In this document: positions 54,655 through 64,000 of the stretch, in pieces
How positions within the stretch are numbered: the first letter of the stretch is position 1
Layout: each line of letters opens with the position of its first letter
Origin: Petaurus breviceps papuanus
Lineage: Eukaryota > Chordata > Mammalia > Diprotodontia > Petauridae
Reading direction: 5' to 3'
Assembly: GCA_028583685.1 (NCBI GenBank)
Contig: JAMXIF010000032.1
Location: 1,929,644 to 1,993,643, forward strand
Length of the DNA stretch: 64,000 bases
Position numbers and translations under genes: made by a program
Notes under the pieces: model-generated
Database searches by the model: none
Told to the model about the DNA's origin: nothing
The model's input: only the letters and a program-made list of their open reading frames with translations

Positions 54655-54799
54655 AGAATTTGAAGAGATCATTTAATCCTGTAATCTACTCTCCCATTTT
54701 ACAAATAAAATACTGAGAACCAAAGAGGGCAAATTACTTTTCTAAGGTCATACAGATAAGAGTAACAGAGTGGGAATTTGAACCCAAGCTATTGTTTTC
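54655..54799 (-). mobile_element. CORE-SINE, antisense
   Basis: 'ctcccattttacaaataaaa' and 'ggtcatacagataagagtaa'. Confidence 0.7.
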
Positions 54800-55130
54800 T
54801 CAATTTAGAAATGAATGGAATATTATAAGGACTTTAGTTTAATACCTTCATTTTTTGTTTATTTATTTATCCTTTTTGGACTGCAATTAGGGTTAAGTAA
54901 CTTGCCCAAGGTCACATGGCTAGTTTTTGTGTTAAGTGTCTGAGGCTGGATTTGAACTCAGGTCCTCCTGACTCTATGGCCAGTGCCCTACTGACTATGC
55001 CACCTAGCTGCCCCAACACATTCATTTTATAAATAAGGAAAATGAGGTCAGAGAAGGTTAAGTGTTTCACAGAAATGGAACTTGAAATCTCTTCCTCTAA
55101 TTCCAGAGCCATTGCTCTTTCTGTTGTGCT
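54800..55130 (-). mobile_element. CORE-SINE, antisense, split by a tRNA-SINE
   Basis: 'ctttagtttaataccttcat' to the left; 'tataaataaggaaaatgagg' and 'cattgctctttctgttgtgc' to the right of the SINE. Confidence 0.68.
54854..55013 (-). mobile_element. tRNA-SINE, antisense, inside a CORE-SINE
   Basis: Body 'gcaattagggttaagtaact' to 'tgccacctagctgcccc'. Flanks 'aataccttcatttt' and 'aacacattcatttt' match at 12 of 14. Confidence 0.9.
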
Positions 55131-55504
55131 AGAAACAGGAAAAAAAATAGGAAGCCATAGGAACTGAACCTTACCTTTAGCTGCATTTTAATTTTTTCAC
55201 CTGTGCCTCAGAGTTTCATCACCCCTCTTAGAATCTATGGAGCTATGGAATTCTATGACTCAAGGGAAGATAAAGTTTTTGGATATCCCCAGTGCTTCCT
55301 CCATCAAGAAGTCTATTTGAAAGGAAAGTAATAATTTTATTTCCTTTTTTTAAAGAGGGAAGAATGAAGTTATTTCCCAAGATTGACAGTCTGGACCTTA
55401 GGGCATTTGAAATTGACAAACAAAAATGGCCTCATCCTTCTTTGTGTTTTCTAATTCCTAAATATAGTAGCCTGCATTTGCATATGCATAAAGATGCATA
55501 AAGC
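55131..55504. other. Unassigned DNA
   Basis: No repeat recognised; 'gcatttgcatatgcataaag' near 55473 contains an ATTTGCAT octamer. Confidence 0.4.
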
Positions 55505-55648
55505 ATCTTTACATTGATAATCTCATTTGATCTCCATAATGACCCTTTTATTGTAAAAGGCCCAATCACTTGCTTAAGGTTAAAGAAGTCATAAATGGTG
55601 AAGCCAAGACCAGAGAACTTTTTGCTTTCCCCATTGCATCATGTCACC
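55505..55648 (-). mobile_element. CORE-SINE, antisense
   Basis: 'gataatctcatttgatctcc' and 'cccattgcatcatgtcacct'. Confidence 0.68.
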
Positions 55649-55862
55649 TTCTGGGGATTAATAGGTCTTCCTTAGTTAATCAGAAGCGTGAGGGTTTACT
55701 TGGTAAATTTTATGCCTTCTTCATGTCTTGTCCTTTTCTCCTCATTTTCCTCTTACCTCCTTCTCCTTTCACCCAGAGTATAACATTACAAATAAAAGGG
55801 GAATTCCCTCAAGCCCTGTTTTCCTAATCCATTATTAGCTTCTGAATTTATTTCCCAAATAT

Positions 55863-56065
55863 AATAGAATTTAGTGACTAGAGGCACTGTACTAAAAGTT
55901 AGAAAAACCTGATTTTGTATCCTAACTTAGGTTCTTACAAGCCACGAGACCCTGGGTAAGTCATTTAACCTTTTGGCACTTCAAATTCCTCATATGAATG
56001 AGGGTAAATCTTGATGACTTCTATGGTCCCTTCCATCTCTGAGTCAGTGATCTAAGGATCCCATG
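55863..56065 (+). mobile_element. CORE-SINE, sense
   Basis: 'gagaccctgggtaagtcatt', 'acttctatggtcccttccat' in order. Confidence 0.75.
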
Positions 56066-56561
56066 AGCTGTTATGGAAATTTTGGATTTCCTTTCATTCC
56101 TTCTGCAAATTTTGGTTAATATTAACCTCAACTAACCAAAAACCTCCCATGAGAGGAGAAAATTTACCAAGAGCTTTCACCATTCCCTTAGATTAGAAAG
56201 CAGAGAAAGACTCAACTGTCCCAGATTCCTTGTTGACATGTAAATCCTCCTTTTCAATGGTTAATTTGTAAATCACCTAAATGTAGTTTAATCTTTAACC
56301 TGACTTAGTTTGCCTATAGGGATTATTAGATAAAGTATGTTTCCTTATGGGATATGAGATTATGATTATTTAACTTTATTATTTATTCAATAAATTTATC
56401 CAACTTTTATGACAGTTGAAGGACGTATGAGATTATGGATCTATCTTCTTTCACTTTTTTTATTCCCTAAGAGGAATGTACAAGATTGCAACATGTTATG
56501 TATGTGTATATAGATGTATATGCACATGTGTATGTATGTGTGTGTATATATACATATATAC

Positions 56562-56601
<40 letters not shown>

Positions 56602-57034
56602 CTCTGTGACTTTGACATCATTTTGTTTCTAAGAACTTTGTCAGAATCCTCATCATAGTGCAGGTTTTCTCTGGGACTTGAACCTTTGCTTAGCATAATT
56701 AGCAAAAAGTTCTTACCTCCATAATTTCTGGATGGCAGTAAATATATATTTGGCTGCAGTTACCCATGATATGAACTCAGAGAGGAGATATTTCTCCTTT
56801 AACACATCCTTGACTCTTTCTGGGCTAAGACAAATCAATGATGCAGTCTTTTCTATACTAAGATTCCTCATGCCCTTCACCTTGCTCTATTCTGTATCTG
56901 TTCATCTCCAACCCTGGCTACCTCCCACCATTCATTCAAGTCTCTTCTGTTCTCACTTCTGAACAGCAGGTCGTAACTAGAGAAATTTGAAAAAGAGTTG
57001 CCTAATTTTGTTATAATTCATGCTGCCTAAATTG
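56066..57034. other. Single-copy DNA with a TG/TA microsatellite
   Basis: TG/CATA sequence then pure (TA)n at about 56500-56600. No other repeat recognised. Confidence 0.5.
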
Positions 57035-57275
57035 AATTGGTATGAGCAGAGAGCTGGCCTTGAATTCAGAAATACCTGGCGCTAAATTCTTCCACTGATC
57101 CATTATGGCTTTGTGATCCTGGACAAGTCACTTAATCTCTCAGTGTCCCAGGAAACTCTTTAAGACTGCAACAGGTGCCAATCTGCACTGGAAGAAAGGA
57201 TTTCCTATTCGGAAGGCCTTGTAATAATGAAATCCAAGTTCTGGTTTCCCCAAAATCATCTCAATCCCCCACAAA
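57035..57275 (+). mobile_element. Marsupial-type CORE-SINE with long 3' end, sense
   Basis: 'ggacaagtcacttaatctct' is followed by 'caatctgcactggaagaaag' and 'ataatgaaatccaagttctg', an extended 3' end not seen in the other copies here. It probably represents a different CORE-SINE subfamily. Confidence 0.75.
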
Positions 57276-57529
57276 AAAAGGAAAGAGGAAAATAAGTGGA
57301 CCCTCACTTAATTATGGGAACTCTTATTCATCCCATTTTGAGCTGATATCATATTACTTGTTTAAAAAACGTTTATTTCTCCTCACCCCACTCTCAGATT
57401 TTACCTCCACATCTCTCAATAACAAGAGTCTGTCATTTGCTGAGAAGTTTGAGAGCTCTCTATTTAACTTCACTCTATTCCTCTCCTTCCATATTCAAAA
57501 TTTGCTTTGAGTTAAATAAATATTCATTA

Positions 57530-57740
57530 AGTATTTCCTATATGCTTAACTAAGAATCCCAGTCTTCCTTGCTCCTATAATACCTCCTCTGTTAAGTCTT
57601 CTTGAATTGCACCCAGTATATTAATGTTGTCCTGTGTTTTGAATCTGTACATATCTTCTATCCAACCATTGAATATAATCTCCTTGTGGGCAAGTCCCAT
57701 GTCCCCCCCCCAAACTCTATTGTGTCTATTTTATAGATAC
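57530..57740 (+). mobile_element. L2 3'UTR, sense
   Basis: 'tttgaatctgtacatatctt', 'gaatataatctccttgtggg'. C-tract at about 57704-57712. Confidence 0.55.
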
Positions 57741-57799
57741 CTACATAAGATCATGGGATCATAAAGTTAAAGCTGTAAATTAGCTTTTATTCATTCAGT

Positions 57800-57925
57800 G
57801 ATGAATTAATTCATTCATCAGTACCTGGCATCCTGCCTCACCCAGAAAGAGGTACAGTGCTAAGTACTGGATAGTGAAAGGCAAAATTAAAACAGCCCCT
57901 GTCCTTAAGGAGCTTACATTCTATT
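57800..57925 (-). mobile_element. L2 3' end, antisense
   Basis: 'gaggtacagtgctaagtact' and 'cttaaggagcttacattcta'. With the previous piece it forms an inverted L2 pair. Confidence 0.65.
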
Positions 57926-58542
57926 TTTTGGTGTGCCAGCAATATACTCTCCAAGACCCCACATCAGAGACCCCCAGGGGCCTTCCAGCCTGATCATGGC
58001 ACGCCCTCCCCCAAGACATCTTCCTTTCTTCTCAGAACCAAATAAATCACTCCTTTGGGATCTTTCCCTGCCCTCCCCCCTTAGAGCCTTCCCAGAGACC
58101 TATGGGGAAACTTCCTTGACAAAAGTCCACAACATAACACCAACTTGCTGCCCTGAGCAGCTGGAGAGAGCTCCCTTGTGACCAGTACACAGGCATTTAT
58201 GATTTAGCAATATACCAGTTAACTGATAAGGTGCTACACAAGTTTTCCCATTTCTTCATCTTTAATGGATTTTTTTTCTTCATTTTTAACCAGTTGCTCC
58301 TTGGCCTGATCTATGATAGAGCTTTCAGCACTCTTCATGGCCCCCACCCCCACCATGCCATAATAAGATGAATGAAAATCAAAGAATGAGGGAAAAGAGG
58401 CAGCGGTAGACATTTGTTTAATTTTACTATGGAACAAGGAAATTAATGAATGAAAAACCTTGTGGAAACAGGCTCATCTTTAACACAAGTATGACATCTT
58501 AGAACAAATTGGGAATAAATTGGCTTCTACCAGATTATTTAA
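57926..58542. other. Unassigned DNA with a C-rich block
   Basis: 57935-58185 is C-rich, unlike its AT-rich neighbours, with an AATAAA-like motif at about 58041. Open for 82 codons but with no recognised domain. An old LTR or retrocopy is possible; neither can be shown. Confidence 0.35.
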
Positions 58543-58546
58543 CTGA

Positions 58547-58586
<40 letters not shown>

Positions 58587-58612
58587 CAGAGACAGAGACA
58601 GAGACAGAGAGA
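58543..58612 (+). repeat. (GA)n / (CAGAGA)n microsatellite
   Basis: Pure GA followed by CAGAGA units. Confidence 0.95.
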
Positions 58613-60394
58613 ACTCAACTTTCATCTATCAAACTTTGCAAAAAAACTGCTTTTTCCCCAAAATAAAAAAAAAAAGTTAGTTTACAGAGCAGGTAATCTA
58701 TTGCAGTGTAATCGTATTTTAACCTTATCAAATATCCCCACATATTTCTTCAACCCACTCAGAAATGGAACATCAGAGATTTAGATTTTATTTGGAAAAT
58801 TCCTTATTCATCAGACGGAAATACATTCAATTGCACTCTAGGAATTCAATTTAAAACTAATTTATCTTACATTAATGTTTAAATTCATGAGATTCCACAC
58901 AAAGTCATTCTTGTAGTGTAATAAATTCAGAGTCAATATGATAATTATTAAAAGAGAAATGAGACTGAGAAAAATAAATCACATGCTTTCAGGGTTAGTC
59001 CTTCCTTTCATGAGGCTTACTGTTGGACTGCCAGAAAAGAGAGGGAGGATAGGGAAGGGAGAGCGAAGCAGTACACGAAAGAGAAGCTGAATCCGTCCCA
59101 CAAAGTGAGTGATAGGGAACTCCATTTTCCACTCTACATTCTGGAATCCCCTAGGAAAGCATCCCTCTCCCCTCAGACATACCCACATACCCCAGCATCT
59201 TACAGATCCCATTAAAATGCATTTAATCTATTGGTTATAATGTGTTCCTCATTTTTCACACACTCACCATTTTCTTTTATTATGCTATTGAATTAGGACT
59301 AACATTTTCATCAGTGGTACAGTGAAGAAGCGTCCACAGATGCTGAAATGATATTCCAAGTTATACAGATTCTAGACATGAAGAAAGTGAAAACGAACCT
59401 TAAAACACGCCAGAGGTGAAAATATCTATACTTGAATGATAAATCAACTTTTTTTTCATAAGTTAAGCTTATAACCCTCTCCATTTGCCAATCTTTTTTT
59501 CTGCTAGAAGATATGGATCTCTACCCTTTGACTATAATTTTTCTCAGTCCCCACCTCCATTTCCCATTAATTCTTTCTACATCTTTTCTTAGTGCCTCCT
59601 GACTTTCCAATTTAAACTTAAGTTTTAAAATTTATCATTTAGCAAAAGATAAAGACACAAATAAGGAATGGCAAAGGGTAGTAGCTGTATGGTATTCACA
59701 TATGAGTCAAAGGGAGTCCAAAGGAATACACATACCTTTTTATAGAAACTAATAGCTCAAGTGCTACTTTCAATATTGTGTCCCTAAATCTGGGCAACAT
59801 TAAGTCACACGCAATTTATTATTAAAGAAAAAAATAAGAAAAATTATACTTACCTTTGCAGTGAAAAAAATACAATCTATAAGTCATTGGAAACAATAGC
59901 ATTTCATAAAAGAAACCTAGACTCTCGAACTAACATGCTATTATAGTAAGAAGCTGCCAGATAACAAGTAATACACAACCCCTGTGCCTACCCCTACATG
60001 CTATTCATCTCTCATCCAGCTGCTGTATTAGTTGATAAGAAAACTCTAGTGCCTACATTCTGTCATGTATATCAAGGTGCATGATAAAGAATTGGAAGGA
60101 CCCTGATCACATTTGCCTTCCATTTCTTTCAGTTTCCAAAAGCACAAAGGGACTTCTTTGTGTTAGATATCATCCAAAAAACAAAATAAAACTGAAAGAA
60201 CTTAAGAGTCCAGTTGGGGAAAATAAACTACATTGGAAAATGATGGAGTTCATAGACCAAGTCCAAAAGAATGTCCTGCAACATTGAAGGAGAGAGATTC
60301 ACTTTTAAAATTGGGTGACCAGAGAACACATTGTGAGGGGATGGCATTGCAGCTAGAGAACTACAAGAAGAAAAAGGAGGAAAACATCCGCAGA
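58613..60394. other. Single-copy DNA, about 1.8 kb
   Basis: No repeat recognised. AT-rich with low-complexity A-runs (58666-58676). Confidence 0.45.
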
Positions 60395-60730
60395 GATGGG
60401 ATGAGAGAGTGAATTCCAAGCATAGAGGAAGGAGGAGGGCATACAAGCAGAGAGCTGGGGAGATGAGAATGCCGAAAGGGGAAATACAGTGAAATAAAAA
60501 TGAAAGAGGATATTGGGGCCAGATCGTAGAGGGCTTTGAATGCCAAAAAAAAGTTTGAACTTAGTTTGTTAGACAATGGGGTGCACGGAAAATTTCTGAG
60601 TAAAGGAGTAATGTTAGTGGATCTGTATGCGAGGAGGATTGTTTTGCCACGATATTAAGGATGGACTAGAAAGTTAGATTATCAAGTTAATGTATGATGT
60701 GAGCCTGAAGTTATGAATTGTACACCACCT
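60395..60730 (-). mobile_element. L2, antisense
   Basis: 'gccagatcgtagagggcttt', 'gaatgccaaaaaaaagtttg' and 'gtaaaggagtaatgttagtg' follow antisense L2 order. Confidence 0.72.
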
Positions 60731-60804
60731 AAACTTTTTAGAAGATTCAAGTTTAGAAGTGAAAGGAGGGGAAATGTTAGCTTGAGACAGTAGGAAGGAA
60801 AGAT

Positions 60805-60915
60805 ATTTCTCTCTGTCTCTTTTTGTCTCTCTCTGTCTCAGTCTATGTCTGTCTCCCTCTATCTCTCTGGCTCAGTCTGTCTTTGTCTCTCCATTTCTCT
60901 CTTTCAGTGTCTCTC
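60805..60915. repeat. CT/TCTG-rich tract
   Basis: Impure 'tctctctgtctc' units. Confidence 0.85.
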
Positions 60916-61059
60916 TCATTTGTAGGAAGACTGATAGTGAGGGTAGGGGCTAATGGGTGTGGCAGGGTACCAGAGGAATCAGGAAGGGATGGAAATAAGA
61001 TTAGCCCATCCTTTTCGGAAGGAGGATATTGTTTGCATGGTTTCAGACGCCCCAAATCA

Positions 61060-61130
61060 GAGAATGATGGTGATGATAGCACTTACCTCATAGAATCAAT
61101 TGAAATAATCATTAAAAGCATTATTATTAT
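61060..61130 (+). mobile_element. CORE-SINE 3' fragment, sense
   Basis: 'gatagcacttacctcataga' followed by an ATT-rich end. Confidence 0.5.
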
Positions 61131-62357
61131 TACTATGCTGTTTGGGGAAGAAGGAAAATAGTGTTTAGATACAGATTCTTTGGATGATGCTGACATTTCA
61201 TTCTTACCTGTTTAGGAAAAAGAAATAATAAGGAGAAATACAGGCAAATCTTTGGAAAATTTATAATCATCCTCAGCTGTGAATGTTGCAACATCATCTA
61301 CACCTGAGAAAGTGAGACATATTAAGACATATATTATATGCATTGCTTCTAAGAAATGAATATAATGCAAAGGTTGGGGTCTGTGGAGTAAGTGAAGTTG
61401 CTTACTCTGAACTTGAGAAATATTTATATGAATAATATTCTGAACCCTGAAGCTAATTATTTAATGCACTTTAGAATAAGTAAGGCCATGTGCTTTAGAA
61501 TTTCCATAGCATCTTAATCACCTGCTTGCAGACAGAACACAATGCAACTTATATAGGACAGAGCCTTCCCATTCTTTTCAAAACCAGTAATTCGATTTCT
61601 GTCATGAATTCATCTCCCAAAGAGATGAATATACTTTTTAGCGTTGAACCCAACTTAATAAATAAGTAGGAGTTTCTAAGGGGAACAACACAGTTGGATT
61701 TGTCTTGAAAAGAGCAATTGCAGACATATGTCATATGTCATTATGGGAGAGCTGGCGACGCTGTTATTCATTATGTGGTTTCCGAATGCCCTAAATTAGA
61801 GAATAAGATTATTGGAAGTGGATGATTTCCCCAGATTACTACTTAATCGTGACTAAAGGGCCCACATTACTCATATTTACAATGAAAATAGTGCCAAAAC
61901 CCAGCAGTAGTTGACTAGAATGAAATGTAGAACCTTTTGGGTATTAGCTTGAGATGCTGCTTAATTGTGTGTCTCTTGCTTGGTGTAAATGTCCTGGGGT
62001 CTCTGAGGTTGGGGCATTTGTAGCATTGGCAAATGAATGGAACAGTTCCAAATTATTTACTTTTTTGCCTTTTTTTCTCCCTTTGCAGCCTTACATGCAT
62101 ACCACAGTAGGCTCATAGGGCCCTAGATTTAAACCTGGAATAATTACCTTCCCAACTGAAAATAAGGCTTCATATTCACCATCCTCTGCCACCAGAAAGT
62201 GTATTTGTCATGGCAACTTTGTGAAGTCAGGTTTTTTTTTTTCTTTTGCTCGGCTACCTCTCATCTCTGAAGTGGAAGATTCAAAAGTAAAAGTTGTCAA
62301 CTCATTATGGCTCTTTCTTTTGAACTCATATTGCATTATCAGAAATTATATAGTGTG
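61131..62357. other. Single-copy DNA, possible constrained block
   Basis: No repeat recognised over about 1.2 kb. 61540-62060 includes tandem CATATG boxes (61725-61730, 61732-61737) and scattered CpGs ('gctggcgacgctg', 'aatcgtgac'). Confidence 0.5.
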
Positions 62358-62492
62358 GTTTGTCATAGGATCATAAAATAGAGCTACATAGGATACCAGA
62401 GGTTGTCTGGTTTAACTTTCTGGCAAAGCCGCGAAATGAACCCAGGTCCTCTAAATCTGAATCCAAGTCTCTTGACACTCTAGTAGGCTGCA
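62358..62492 (-). mobile_element. CORE-SINE, antisense
   Basis: 'aggatcataaaatagagcta' and 'gaaatgaacccaggtcctct'. Confidence 0.7.
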
Positions 62493-62499
62493 TCAGAAG

Positions 62500-62945
62500 G
62501 CTTGACTCCAACTTGCATTGCTGGCCTAATTCCACTTTGTGTATTCTTTGGTCCAGTCAAACTGACTTTCTTGCTATTCTTCACATACAACATCCCAGCT
62601 TCCATCTCTATGATTTTGCACATCCTGCCCACTATGCACATAAAATATTCTCTCATGGGCTGTATTCAGCTCTGCCTCTTAGCCTCCCTAGATCTCTTTA
62701 AAATTCAGTCATCTTCAATGTTCTATCTCCTACTTATGGCCTTTTCTTACCCCTCTTATTTCTAGTACCACCCTCTCCCCCAATGAATCATTGAGTTTTT
62801 GTTGTATATATTGTGTATATACTTTTTTTGTGTACATGTCTGTACCTAAAGAATATAAACTCCTTGAAGACTTGCACTATTTCATTTATGTCTTTATATT
62901 CTCAACACTTAGCACAGTACCTAGCTTAATAAACTCTTTTTGATC
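62500..62945 (+). mobile_element. L2 3' end, sense, including the 3' tip
   Basis: 'tccagtcaaactgactttct', 'gcctcttagcctccctagat', 'aatataaactccttgaagac' and 'cacttagcacagtacctagc' are in full L2 C-terminal/3'UTR order. Confidence 0.82.
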
Positions 62946-63059
62946 TAACACAACCTCCTTTAAAATGAAAAGTATTTTCATAGTATTAGTGACAAAGGGT
63001 TAACTAGCCTTAATTTAAACACCTCTAGTGACCAGAAGTTTGGTTCTCAGTGAGAGACT

Positions 63060-63150
63060 TGATAAATGGTTGGGAGAAAGGGAGATGGAAAGGAAGAGGA
63101 AGAAAGGGAAGAGAGGATGAAGAGGAGGGAGGAGAGAGAGAGAAAGAGAG
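63060..63150 (+). repeat. GA-rich purine tract
   Basis: 'ggaaaggaagaggaag' and GAGAGA units, almost purely purine. Confidence 0.85.
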
Positions 63151-63154
63151 AATA

Positions 63155-63300
63155 TGAGAATTTAAGTGCTTACTATGTTCTAAACACTGTGCTATTGAGC
63201 TAAGAATACACATACAAACAAACAAGACAGTCCCCATACTTAAGGTGTTTATATTTTAATGAGAATAGACAACACATAAAGGGGAACTGGCAAGAGGATA
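63155..63300 (-). mobile_element. L2 3' end, antisense
   Basis: 'taagtgcttactatgttcta' and 'cttaaggtgtttatatttta'. Confidence 0.7.
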
Positions 63301-63726
63301 AGGTGGTTGATTACAAAGATAAAACATACTATCCCTTCAAGTCAAATCATAACTGAACACAGTGTGATAGATGAATCTCAGCCAGAGGCAGAGTAAACTG
63401 AAGTTATCTGTAGGAACTATGGAAAAACAGAACTTACTGAAATTTAGGGTTCATATTTTAGAGTTCTTCTACAAAAGTCCTCTTGCAATGTCTAATCGTG
63501 GGCATGGAAGTAACTTGACTTATAAAATGCTGTGCTAGTGAAACATAGTTTCTGGCAAGTCCCACTAAGTTGGAAAGTTTTCAAGTATGGATCCACCTCA
63601 GTAGGTCTCTTATCTAATGAATGGCTTATAACCAGGTTGGTTGGTGTTGGGTTTTCAAGACCCATTTTGTTAGTAGAGGGAGTCCTTCAGTTAAGGGACT
63701 ACTTGTCTTCAATCCTTGACTACTTG
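63301..63726. other. Unassigned DNA
   Basis: No repeat recognised. Confidence 0.4.
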
Positions 63727-63830
63727 TAAGGTACTGTTATAGATACAAATAAAGATGAAGCTAGGATCATGGCCCTCAAGGAAGCTCATATTCTAATGGG
63801 GGAGACATCCAATTAACTACAGTGTACACC
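63727..63830 (-). mobile_element. L2 3' end, antisense, short
   Basis: 'gccctcaaggaagctcatat' and 'tctaatgggggagacatcca'. Confidence 0.65.
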
Positions 63831-63831
63831 T

Positions 63832-63836
63832 TCTTA

Positions 63837-63868
<32 letters not shown>

Positions 63869-63960
63869 GTCTTTCTGTCTCTGTCTCTGTCTCTCTGTCT
63901 CTGTCTCTCTCCCTTTCTCTCTCTCTCTCTGTCTCTCCCTTTCTCTCTCTGTCTCCTTCT

Positions 63961-64000
<40 letters not shown>
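63832..64000. repeat. (CT)n / (TCTCTG)n microsatellite running off the window
   Basis: TCTCTG units then pure CT to the last base; its true length is unknown. Similar in unit and order to the gapped array at 5415-5655. Confidence 0.96.

Noticed and set aside
487-55013. tRNA genes suggested by B-box motifs 'gttcaaatcc'
   Set aside because: All occur in SINE heads followed by SINE bodies and A-tails; no cloverleaf with a matching acceptor stem was seen.

Overview
This window looks like nuclear DNA from a marsupial, and I found no protein-coding gene, RNA gene or CRISPR array in it. Four things point to a marsupial. (1) Many short tRNA-derived SINEs share a head like 'ggctaggtggtgcagtg' and an end like 'cttaaccccaattgcc' before an A-tail. 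(2) A second SINE class carries a BovB/RTE-like tail that reads, in antisense, 'cagtcatgtccaactctt'. (3) Old MIR-type CORE-SINEs and L2 LINEs are very dense. (4) Truncated L1 3' ends of a therian type are present. The tRNA-SINEs resemble the WSINE1/WALLSI type of Australian marsupials, but I cannot fix the species. The DNA is AT-rich, has very few CpGs and is full of CA, TA and CT microsatellites. One run of 100 Ns (5454-5553) lies inside a CT microsatellite.

Layout. 1-8600: SINEs, one hAT element with a perfect 8-bp target duplication, an L2 split by microsatellites, and the gap. 8600-14000: single-copy DNA, a ~380-bp pyrimidine tract, a Tigger-like MITE with a TA target site, L2 pieces and a second hAT sitting inside a CORE-SINE. 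14000-23400: single-copy DNA, an L1 inserted in a CORE-SINE, about 1 kb of antisense L2, a sense L2 reverse-transcriptase remnant with nested SINEs, a probable LTR fossil and two more hAT elements. 23400-35200: the least repetitive third, with several stretches that read like single-copy, possibly constrained non-coding DNA. 35200-48600: RTE-tailed SINEs, a three-level nest (SINE in L1 in SINE), L2, a CR1-type LINE piece and an octamer-rich block near 45.6-46.0 kb. 48600-64000: more CORE-SINEs, an L1 3' end that still reads as the ORF2p C-terminus, and single-copy DNA up to a CT repeat at the window edge.

Interpretation. The window is either intergenic or inside a long intron; the sequence alone does not decide. 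Open frames reach only about 150 codons and are explained by repeats, microsatellites or chance. The value of the window lies in dated layers of insertion: L2 and CORE-SINE first, then hAT, L1 and RTE-SINE, and finally the young tRNA-SINEs. A handful of unexplained single-copy blocks may be regulatory. I see no convincing sign of an undescribed biological system.
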